Part shown: positions 57,742 through 64,000 of the stretch, in pieces
Numbering within the stretch: the stretch's first letter is position 1
Layout: every line of letters starts with the position of its first letter
Assembly (NCBI GenBank): GCA_045598285.1
Contig: JAZLLU010000022.1
Span: forward strand, 1-64,000
DNA: 64,000 bases
Direction: 5' to 3'
Source of the DNA: RGIG5612 sp045598285
GTDB lineage: Bacteria; Bacillota; Clostridia; Lachnospirales; Lachnospiraceae
Program-made: the position numbers and the translations under genes
The notes under the pieces: generated by a model
Databases searched by the model: none
Seen by the model: only the letters and a program-made list of their open reading frames with translations
Told to the model about the DNA's origin: nothing

Positions 57742-59013
57742 TTAATTATCATCTGGTTTAAATCTAATTATATCAAAAGCTTCTAAGTTCTGTCCAAAAT
57801 CTACATAGAAAATTTGTCTTGGATGTGGGCAACTTTCGATATGTTCTTCATTTTCATTTACCATATCTAAAACCTTTGCCGATATATTTTCCCCATTAGG
57901 CTTCATTATTTCAACTTCGTCGCCAACGCTAAACTTATTTTTTTGCTCAAGTCTATAATAAGTCTTCCCATTTATTTCTTTATTTCCTTCGCCACCTGCA
58001 ATACCTAAGAACACCCATTCTTTAACATAAGTATTTGCGTCATATATTTGAGCACTCTCATTTGGCTTTCCAAAGAAAAATGCCGTTGTATATTCTCTAT
58101 ATGTGCATTTTGAAATTTCACTCTTGTAAAAATCTATGCGAGATTTATATTTTTCTGGACTTTCAAAATAATCGTCTATTGCCATTCTATATGTCCTAGT
58201 TACGCTAGCAACATACAAGGCACTTTTCATTCTTCCTTCAACCTTAAAACTATTTATTCCAGCTTCAATCATTTCCGGAATATGCTCTATCATACAAAGA
58301 TCTTTTGAGTTAAAAATGTATGTTCCTCTTTCGTTTTCAACAACTGGCATATATTCACCTGGACGTGTCTCTTCAACGAGATTATATTTCCAACGGCATG
58401 GATGTGTGCAATCCCCCATATTGCCACTTCTTCCTGTCATGAATGCACTAAGCAAACATCTTCCGGAATATGAAATGCACATAGCTCCGTGAATGAAACT
58501 TTCTATTTCCATATCTTTAGGAATTTGTTTTCTTAACTCTTTTATTTCTTCAAGACTTAATTCTCGGGCACTAACTACTCTTTTTGCGCCCATGCTGTGC
58601 CAGAAATTATACGTTCCATAATTAGTGTTGTTTGCCTGAGTGCTTATATGAATTTCCACTTCAGGTAAAACTTCTTTTGCGATTTGAAAAATTCCTGGAT
58701 CAGAAATAATAAGAGCATCTATTCCAAGTGGCTTTAATTCTTCAAAATAATCTTTTGCATGATTTAAGTCTTCATTATGCGCCAAAATATTAGCTGTCAC
58801 AAAAACTCTTACGCCTCTTTCATGTGCAAACTTAACGCCTTCTTTCATATCTTCTATTGAGAAGTTGTGCGCATTTGCTCTTAAAGAGAACGCTTCTCCC
58901 CCAATATAAACTGCATCTGCTCCATACATAACTGCCACTTTCAAAACCTGAAGGCTTCCTGCTGGCATTAAAAGTTCTGGTTTATTTTGTTTTAATCTTT
59001 CGTTTGTAATCAT
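57742..59013 (-). CDS. trhP: U32-family protein, probable prephenate-dependent tRNA hydroxylase TrhP
   Basis: 423 residues of the U32 peptidase family. The diagnostic region is MCISYSGRCLLSAFMTGRSGNMGDC (its Cys residues serve the iron-sulfur site), followed by PCRWKY. TrhP hydroxylates uridine 34 of some tRNAs to ho5U. In Bacillus the gene stands beside trmR, and the same pairing occurs here with a four-base overlap. Older annotation as a peptidase or collagenase is not supported. Confidence 0.85.
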   Translation of the reverse strand: MITNERLKQNKPELLMPAGSLQVLKVAVMYGADAVYIGGEAFSLRANAHNFSIEDMKEGVKFAHERGVRVFVTANILAHNEDLNHAKDYFEELKPLGIDALIISDPGIFQIAKEVLPEVEIHISTQANNTNYGTYNFWHSMGAKRVVSARELSLEEIKELRKQIPKDMEIESFIHGAMCISYSGRCLLSAFMTGRSGNMGDCTHPCRWKYNLVEETRPGEYMPVVENERGTYIFNSKDLCMIEHIPEMIEAGINSFKVEGRMKSALYVASVTRTYRMAIDDYFESPEKYKSRIDFYKSEISKCTYREYTTAFFFGKPNESAQIYDANTYVKEWVFLGIAGGEGNKEINGKTYYRLEQKNKFSVGDEVEIMKPNGENISAKVLDMVNENEEHIESCPHPRQIFYVDFGQNLEAFDIIRFKPDDN

Positions 59014-59651
59014 TTTTTTACACTAACTGAGATTCCATCTCCAACTGTTAAAATTGTTGTATCCAAATCTTTTCTATGTTTTATTTCATATAAGAACTCT
59101 CTCATGCGTTCATGTATCGTTCTTTGTCTTCTTTCCGTCGCAAATCTAGACTTTATCAAATCTCCTTCTTGAAGAACGTTATCCGCAACCAGTACAGAAC
59201 CTTTTTCCATTAACCTTACCAGGTCAGGTAGCATTGTAATATATTGAGCTTTCGCAGCATCTAAAAAAATAAAATCATATTTACCTTCTAACTTTTTTAT
59301 TATCTCTACCGCATCGCCTTCAAGTAAATTTATATTGCTATGTCCTTTAAGATTTTCTTTTGCTTTTATTAGGCGAGGTTCATAGTTTTCTATTGTATCT
59401 ATTTTTGATAGTGGCGCAATATCTTCAAAAACTAATGCCGAATATCCAATTGCTGTCCCTATTTCTAGTATATTTAAGTCCTCTTTTTTTTCTAATTTTA
59501 TTTTTAAAAGAACTCTCAAAAAACTTTCCGTTTCTCTTCTAATAATCGGCACATCATCTTTTTGCGCAACTTCTCTAAGGTTCTCAAAAAAAGGACCCCC
59601 GTCCCTTTCTAAAGAATGGATATATGTTGTTAATCTTTCAGATACAATCAT
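59010..59651 (-). CDS. trmR: tRNA 5-hydroxyuridine methyltransferase TrmR (YrrM type)
   Basis: 213 residues, a class I SAM methyltransferase of the catechol-O-methyltransferase-like group: NILEIGTAIGYSALVF (SAM loop), IDTIENYEP, YDFIFLDAAKAQY and LVADNVLQEG. In Bacillus, TrmR methylates ho5U to mo5U in tRNA. The overlap with the TrhP-type gene supports that role over a catechol methyltransferase. Confidence 0.87.
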   Translation of the reverse strand: MIVSERLTTYIHSLERDGGPFFENLREVAQKDDVPIIRRETESFLRVLLKIKLEKKEDLNILEIGTAIGYSALVFEDIAPLSKIDTIENYEPRLIKAKENLKGHSNINLLEGDAVEIIKKLEGKYDFIFLDAAKAQYITMLPDLVRLMEKGSVLVADNVLQEGDLIKSRFATERRQRTIHERMREFLYEIKHRKDLDTTILTVGDGISVSVKK

Positions 59652-59699
59652 AAAAATATTATAAATAAATTTACCCCTTTTCGCAAGAAAAGGGCAAAC

Positions 59700-59729
59700 A
59701 AAAAGGGGCTCATATTCTTGAGCCCCTTA
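59700..59729 (-). terminator. Terminator of the MltG-like gene
   Basis: AAGGGGCTCA and TGAGCCCCTT form a 10-bp stem, with TTTTTGTTTG following on the minus strand. Confidence 0.85.
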
Positions 59730-59742
59730 AGAATCATTTGTT

Positions 59743-60300
59743 TTATTCTTCTACTTCCGCTTCTTCGTCCTGACTTGTCGTTTCTTCTGCTTGTGTGGTT
59801 GTAACAGTTTCGCCTTCGTCCATTGTTCCATCTGAGTAATCATATCCAGAAAGAATATTTACTATTTTCTCAGTTGTGAAACTCGGGCTAACTTTATATG
59901 TTCCTGGCACGAAATCAGCATCATATACAAGGCATCTGGTCTTGAACATTCCTGCATCAGCTATGCATCCCATCTCTTTAAGTTGTTTTGCAACTTCGGC
60001 CCTAGTTGATGTTTCTGTAATGACAATCTCCATTCTTGATGTGTTGGTTTTATCATAAGCTGTGTCGTTAAAAATTCCAAATGTAACAAAGAAGCCTACC
60101 AAACAAAGAACAACTACACCAGCAACAATAGCGGTACGAATAAGAAACTTTTTGGTTTTTACCTTTTTCATAGCTCTCATTTTAGCCATTCTTCGTTTTT
60201 GTTCAGCATTAGTTTCAACCTTAGTACGAGCAGCGCTTTCGTTAGCTGCTTTCATATTTGCTGTTCTAGTTTTTAAGAAATGTTCTCTAATAGTTGCCAT
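59743..60300 (-). CDS. Shortened MltG/YceG-like membrane protein
   Basis: 185 residues. A basic cytoplasmic start is followed by one membrane helix (FLIRTAIVAGVVVLCLVGFFV, about 52-72) and an outside LysM-like part (IVITETSTRAEVAKQLKEMG, then FVPGTYKVSPSFTTEKIVNIL), and a Thr/Glu-rich tail. It corresponds only to the N-terminal part of endolytic transglycosylase MltG. The catalytic YceG domain is absent, so a binding role is more likely. Position matches yrrL of the Bacillus operon. Confidence 0.8.
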   Translation of the reverse strand: MATIREHFLKTRTANMKAANESAARTKVETNAEQKRRMAKMRAMKKVKTKKFLIRTAIVAGVVVLCLVGFFVTFGIFNDTAYDKTNTSRMEIVITETSTRAEVAKQLKEMGCIADAGMFKTRCLVYDADFVPGTYKVSPSFTTEKIVNILSGYDYSDGTMDEGETVTTTQAEETTSQDEEAEVEE

Positions 60301-60312
60301 AATAACTCCTAT

Positions 60313-62067
60313 TTATTCTACTTCCATAATAAAAGGCAATATCATCGGCCCTTTATTGTTTTGCACATTGATAACACCTTTAACGGCATCACCAATTATC
60401 ATTTTTGCCTTACCTCTATTGTAGTGATTTTTACTCAAATAATCAATCAATGTATTATAAATTATTCCTCTTATATCTTCAATAAGTTTTTCGTTTTCAG
60501 CACCTAAAACCCATCCTCTCGTAAACACTTCTGGGCCAGAAATTATAAACTTATTTTGGGTATCTATGCATACCGTAACAATCATTACACCTCTTTCAGC
60601 AAGATCTTTTCTATCTTGAATAATTGTTCTTCCTACGTCCTCAACGCCAGAATTGTCAACATAGATTCCGCCAGATTGAATATGCTCTACAACCTTTCCC
60701 TTCTTTTCGCTAAGTTCTAAAACATCACCTGTGTTAATCATAAAAACGTGTTTTGAATCATAACCCATCTCATATGCAATTTTAGCATTAGCCATTCTGT
60801 GTCTATACTCACCATGTACCGGAACAACATATTTTGGTTTTAAGAGTGCATATATTAATTTAATTTCTTCTTGGCAAGCATGTCCCGATACATGAGTCTG
60901 TTCAAAAATAACATCTGCTCCCAATGCGCTAAGCTCGTTCATAACATTCAAAACAGCTTTTTCATTTCCAGGAATTGGATTTGATGAGAAGATTACAACA
61001 TCTTTATCTTTAATTGTTATTTTTCTATGCGTTTTTGTTGCCATCCTAGAAAGCGCCGCCATATCTTCGCCTTGAGAACCCGTTGCAATTATAACAATTT
61101 TGCTATCAGAATAATTACCCATCTCATCAATGCTAATCAACGTATTTTGTGGGACATTTATATATCCTAGTTCTTGCGCTGTTTCAATTATTCTAAGCAT
61201 AGAACGGCCTTCTAGTACAACCTTTCTTTTGTACTTATAAGCAGAATTAATTATTTGTTGAACTCTGTCTACGTTAGATGCAAAAGTCGCAATTATTATT
61301 CTTTGCTTTTCATGTTCCGCAAATAAATTATCAAAGTTTTCGCCTACAGTTTTTTCACTTGCTGTATATCCCGGTCTTTGCGCATTAGTCGAATCACTAA
61401 ATACTGCCAAAACTCCTTTTTGCCCTAATTCAGCAAAGCGCCATAAATCAATTGAATCTCCATAAACAGGTGTGTAGTCAACCTTAAAGTCACCCGTATG
61501 CACTAAAGTTCCTGCCGGAGTTTTAATTGCCAAAGCTGCTGCATCACTTATACTGTGATTCGTTCTAATAAATTCAACCTTAAAATCATTGATATAAATT
61601 TTTTGTCCATAATCAATAACCTTTAGTTTTACAACATCTTCTTGATGAGTTTCTTCTAACTTTTTATGGATAAGTGCTAGCGAAAGTTTTGTCCCATAAA
61701 TAGGAGCATTAATTTCTTTTAATATGTACGGAACTGCACCTATATGATCTTCATGACCATGAGTAATAAAGAAAGCTTTAACTTTGCTCTTATGCGCCTT
61801 AAGATAAGTGATATCAGGAATAATTAAATCTATTCCTAAAAGAGTATCGTCAGCAAATGCCATGCCACAATCTATAACGATAATATTTCCGTTATACTCG
61901 ATTGCCGTCATATTCATTCCTATTTGTTCCATTCCGCCTAGTGGAATAACCTTTAAGCTTGTTGAAACTTTTTTAGGCTTGCCAGAATGCTTTTGGCGTT
62001 TATTCTTTGTTTGATTAGAACGCATCTGCTTTGTTTTTTGCGTTGTGTTTGTATTTTTTCTTGCCAT
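60313..62067 (-). CDS. rnj: Ribonuclease J
   Basis: 584 residues. A basic N-terminal tail (about 1-35) is followed by a metallo-beta-lactamase domain with THGHEDHIGAVPYIL and HTGDFKVD, a beta-CASP insert (ATGSQGEDMAALSRMA), HVSGHACQEEIKL and PVHGEYRHR, and the C-terminal domain. It has combined 5'-exonuclease and endonuclease activity on RNA. It sits inside the alaS-downstream series, between mltG-like and DUF1292 genes. Confidence 0.95.
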   Translation of the reverse strand: MARKNTNTTQKTKQMRSNQTKNKRQKHSGKPKKVSTSLKVIPLGGMEQIGMNMTAIEYNGNIIVIDCGMAFADDTLLGIDLIIPDITYLKAHKSKVKAFFITHGHEDHIGAVPYILKEINAPIYGTKLSLALIHKKLEETHQEDVVKLKVIDYGQKIYINDFKVEFIRTNHSISDAAALAIKTPAGTLVHTGDFKVDYTPVYGDSIDLWRFAELGQKGVLAVFSDSTNAQRPGYTASEKTVGENFDNLFAEHEKQRIIIATFASNVDRVQQIINSAYKYKRKVVLEGRSMLRIIETAQELGYINVPQNTLISIDEMGNYSDSKIVIIATGSQGEDMAALSRMATKTHRKITIKDKDVVIFSSNPIPGNEKAVLNVMNELSALGADVIFEQTHVSGHACQEEIKLIYALLKPKYVVPVHGEYRHRMANAKIAYEMGYDSKHVFMINTGDVLELSEKKGKVVEHIQSGGIYVDNSGVEDVGRTIIQDRKDLAERGVMIVTVCIDTQNKFIISGPEVFTRGWVLGAENEKLIEDIRGIIYNTLIDYLSKNHYNRGKAKMIIGDAVKGVINVQNNKGPMILPFIMEVE

Positions 62068-62205
62068 ATTTCTCCTTAATTTTTATACAACAAGAAAAAT
62101 AACCCCTACTGCTATTTAAGCACAAAAATAAGGCCATACTTTTCTTGTTTAATTTTTATTTTAGTTAGAGCGGTCCTGTTCGCCGGTGCCGTCTCTAAAA
62201 ATAAA

Positions 62206-62469
62206 TCACACTAACTCTTCGTCTTCTAAAAGTTTTTCGAAAACGCTTGCAACAGCTTCGATTTCGTCATCATCTTCTACGAAAACATAAACTGCCTCAG
62301 TATCGCTAGGTTCTGAAATGTCTTTCATAATATAAGCCTCGGCTTCTTCTTCGTCATCACTATCAGTAACCAGCAAATAATTTGTATCATTAAGTTTCGT
62401 CTCTTCTACAACAAAAAAGACGTCTTCTGCTCCATTTTCATCTGTAAAAACAATTTTGTTATCTTCCAT
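62206..62469 (-). CDS. DUF1292-family protein (YrzB type)
   Basis: 87 very acidic residues: IVFTDENGAEDVFFVVEETKLND, YLLVTDSDDEEEAEAYIMKD, and DIEAVASVFEKLLED at the end. This is the YrzB family, always near ruvX in Firmicutes, with unknown role. Confidence 0.92.
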   Translation of the reverse strand: MEDNKIVFTDENGAEDVFFVVEETKLNDTNYLLVTDSDDEEEAEAYIMKDISEPSDTEAVYVFVEDDDEIEAVASVFEKLLEDEELV

Positions 62470-62483
62470 AAGTTTACCTTATC

Positions 62484-62927
62484 TTAATTTTTTGTTTTAT
62501 TTGTGTCCTTTATTTTATTCATATATTCTTCCAAAATGTAGCAAGCTGCAAGTTGATCAATATATGTTTTTTGTTCACTTTTCTTTACGTTCATTTCGTC
62601 CAGTTCATGTTCCGAAATAAGCGTTGTATATCTCTCATCTACAAAAACAACTTCAGTATTTGGCAAACGGTTTTCAAGTTTTTCTTTAAAATCTTTCGTA
62701 AGTTTAACTCTTTTACCTTCACTTCCATCTTCCATAAGTGGAAGTCCTAAAGCTATTTTTTCGACATTTTTTTCTTTTACTATTTCTTCGATTCTAGCGA
62801 GCGTCTTTCTAAGTTTTGTTTCGCTGTCGCGCCATATAGTCTCAAAAGGCTGCGCTGTCATTAAAAGCTCATCAGAAAGCGCAACACCAACGCTCTTAGA
62901 ACCGTAGTCAAGTCCCATTAATCTCAT
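62484..62927 (-). CDS. ruvX: Holliday-junction resolvase-like RuvX (YqgF)
   Basis: 147 residues with the RNase H-like fold: MRLMGLDYGSKSVGVALSD, IALGLPLMEDGSEGKRV, FVDERYTTLISEHELDE and DQLAACYILEEYM. The acidic active-site residues are present. It takes part in rRNA end processing or recombination. It is followed by the DUF1292 gene, the usual order. Confidence 0.94.
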   Translation of the reverse strand: MRLMGLDYGSKSVGVALSDELLMTAQPFETIWRDSETKLRKTLARIEEIVKEKNVEKIALGLPLMEDGSEGKRVKLTKDFKEKLENRLPNTEVVFVDERYTTLISEHELDEMNVKKSEQKTYIDQLAACYILEEYMNKIKDTNKTKN

Positions 62928-62942
62928 AAAACTATCCTAGAG

Positions 62943-63206
62943 TTATTTTAATTTATTGTCAATGTAGAATCTAATCGCTTCTTCAATAAGCTCATCTCTT
63001 TCTACCTTGGCAATCATTCCTCTTGCGTTATTATGGCTAGTAATATAGGTTGGGTCTCCTGACATAATATAACCTACGATTTGGTTTACAGGATCATAAC
63101 CTTTTTCAGCCAACGCGCCATAAACTCTCTCAAAAACCTCCTCTACTGTAGGAAGTTCTTCTTTTGGGATCTTATAATGTTGTGTAAAATGTAAATCTTG
63201 ATTCAT
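62943..63206 (-). CDS. ireB: IreB-family regulatory phosphoprotein
   Basis: 87 residues of the former DUF965 family. Typical segments are YGALAEKGYDPVNQIVGYIMSGDPTYITSHNNARG and VERDELIEEAIRFYI. In Enterococcus IreB is a target of the IreK kinase and tunes cephalosporin tolerance. It lies between mtaB and ruvX, as in other Clostridia. Confidence 0.94.
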   Translation of the reverse strand: MNQDLHFTQHYKIPKEELPTVEEVFERVYGALAEKGYDPVNQIVGYIMSGDPTYITSHNNARGMIAKVERDELIEEAIRFYIDNKLK

Positions 63207-63286
63207 TTAATCTCCACTTTTTATTTCTACGAATCGTTAAAACTTTTGTAACAATTTCGTAATATTATATCAAAATATTAACCTAC

Positions 63287-64000
63287 CTACTCTGAAAATG
63301 CAAGTAGATTTTTATCTTCTAAAGTTATTGGAACTATTTGATTTATAAGGCTTTCTTCACTTTTAAGCTGCACTTTAATATAATTTGGTGTAAATCCTAT
63401 TTGAATTTTTCCTTCTTCGGTTAATATCTCTTCTTCAACTAGCACGCTTAAGGTTTTACCTGTAAAACTTTTTATATATTCCTTTTCAAGTTCTTTTTCA
63501 ACTTCTAAAAGCGTAGCTACTCTCTTTGCTTTTTGGCTTTTGCTTAACTGCCCTTTCATCTTATCTGCCTTTGTTCCTTTTCTTCTTGAATACGGAAATA
63601 CATGAATGCCAGCAAAACCAATTTCTTTTGCAAAGTTTACAGACTCGTTAAACTCTTCTTCACTTTCTTCTGGGAATCCTACAATAATATCTGTTGTGAT
63701 TGCAGGATTGTCAAAATACTTTCTTAGAAGATCTACTCTTTTCTTATATTCTTGCGTACTGTATTTTCTGTTCATTCTTTTTAACACACTATCTGCGCCA
63801 CTTTGAAGCGAAAGATGAAAATGCGGGCAGATGCTTTCTAATTTAGAAATTCTTTGAACAAACTCCTCCGTTATAAGGCTTACTTCTAAACTTCCAAATC
63901 TAATTCTTTCTATACCGTCTATCTTATCAATCTCTTCACAAAGTTCGACAATGGCTATGTCTGCATTTTTCTTTTCTTCTAAATCAAGTCCATACATGCT
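63287..64000 (-). CDS. mtaB: tRNA t6A37 methylthiotransferase MtaB, partial (C-terminal part)
   Basis: The last 236 or more residues are present; the gene continues beyond the right edge. Visible are the radical-SAM barrel end (CPHFHLSLQSGADSVLKRMNRKY, then TDIIVGFPEESEEEF and GIHVFPYSRRKGTKA) and a TRAM-like C-terminal domain. The radical-SAM CxxxCxxC lies outside the window. It adds a methylthio group to t6A37 of tRNA. Distinguished from MiaB and RimO by the YSRRKGTKADKM stretch. Confidence 0.88.
   Translation of the reverse strand, partial: SMYGLDLEEKKNADIAIVELCEEIDKIDGIERIRFGSLEVSLITEEFVQRISKLESICPHFHLSLQSGADSVLKRMNRKYSTQEYKKRVDLLRKYFDNPAITTDIIVGFPEESEEEFNESVNFAKEIGFAGIHVFPYSRRKGTKADKMKGQLSKSQKAKRVATLLEVEKELEKEYIKSFTGKTLSVLVEEEILTEEGKIQIGFTPNYIKVQLKSEESLINQIVPITLEDKNLLAFSE

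Noticed and set aside
59010..59651. Methyltransferase read as a catechol O-methyltransferase linked to the aromatic pathway
   Set aside because: It is 30 kb from the pathway and overlaps the U32 gene in a conserved tRNA-modification arrangement, so TrmR is the better reading.

Overview
The window is low-GC, densely coded DNA with strong AGGAGG-type ribosome binding sites. It carries RNase J, Mini-RNase III, a sporulation-type PP2C phosphatase and the alaS-downstream gene order known from Bacillus and Clostridia. This fits an anaerobic gut or rumen Clostridia, probably Lachnospiraceae. The aromatic pathway below recalls gallate and phloroglucinol degraders such as Eubacterium oxidoreducens. 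That link is an inference from gene content, not a species identification.

Region by region. 1-10.4 kb is accessory DNA: a probable type I toxin/antitoxin locus, a 1189-residue leucine-rich-repeat protein bracketed by two copies of a 157-bp repeat, an XRE regulator with a lipoprotein, AbrB plus a truncated PIN toxin, a frameshifted Sel1 protein, an unknown protein, a second XRE regulator, and a Fic protein whose motif His is Gln. 10.5-11.9 kb holds an HD hydrolase, a YgjP-like metallopeptidase and a MITE-like inverted-repeat element. 11.9-29.8 kb is the metabolic core. 29.9-33.9 kb holds HicAB, paralogous lipoproteins and hairpin-array elements. 33.9-44.9 kb carries pyruvate carboxylase, a short biotin ligase, BrnQ, a PP2C phosphatase, a LOG protein and an integrase remnant. 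45-64 kb is mostly core: three tRNAs, chromate-type transporter halves, rlmB-mrnC-cysS, a pilin-like surface protein, ispF, nadE, pta, and the ireB-ruvX-DUF1292-rnj-mltG-trmR-trhP series ending in a partial mtaB.

The core is a nearly complete route from pyrogallol to acetyl-CoA. A two-subunit molybdenum transhydroxylase (pyrogallol to phloroglucinol) and an SDR reductase (phloroglucinol to dihydrophloroglucinol) sit with a thiolase in the first operon. A cyclase-family ring hydrolase, a 3-hydroxyacyl-CoA-dehydrogenase-like enzyme, a BKACE-family lyase and a two-subunit CoA-transferase form the second. Sodium-symporter and OFA-type MFS transporters are divergent from the first operon. A MerR-family gene is divergent from the second, and both operon promoters carry the same MerR-type architecture: a 19-bp spacer filled by CCTTGGAA-N3-TTCCAAGG. 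About 5 kb of toxin/antitoxin, RidA, flavoprotein and HipAB genes separates the two operons.

The most novel-looking non-coding signal is a family of structured intergenic elements (about 21.9, 30.8-31.6, 32.8 and 53.3 kb). Each has one or more tandem hairpins whose stem word is shared inside an array but differs between arrays. The flanking GC-rich hairpins show compensatory changes between copies, which points to a conserved RNA or single-stranded DNA structure.
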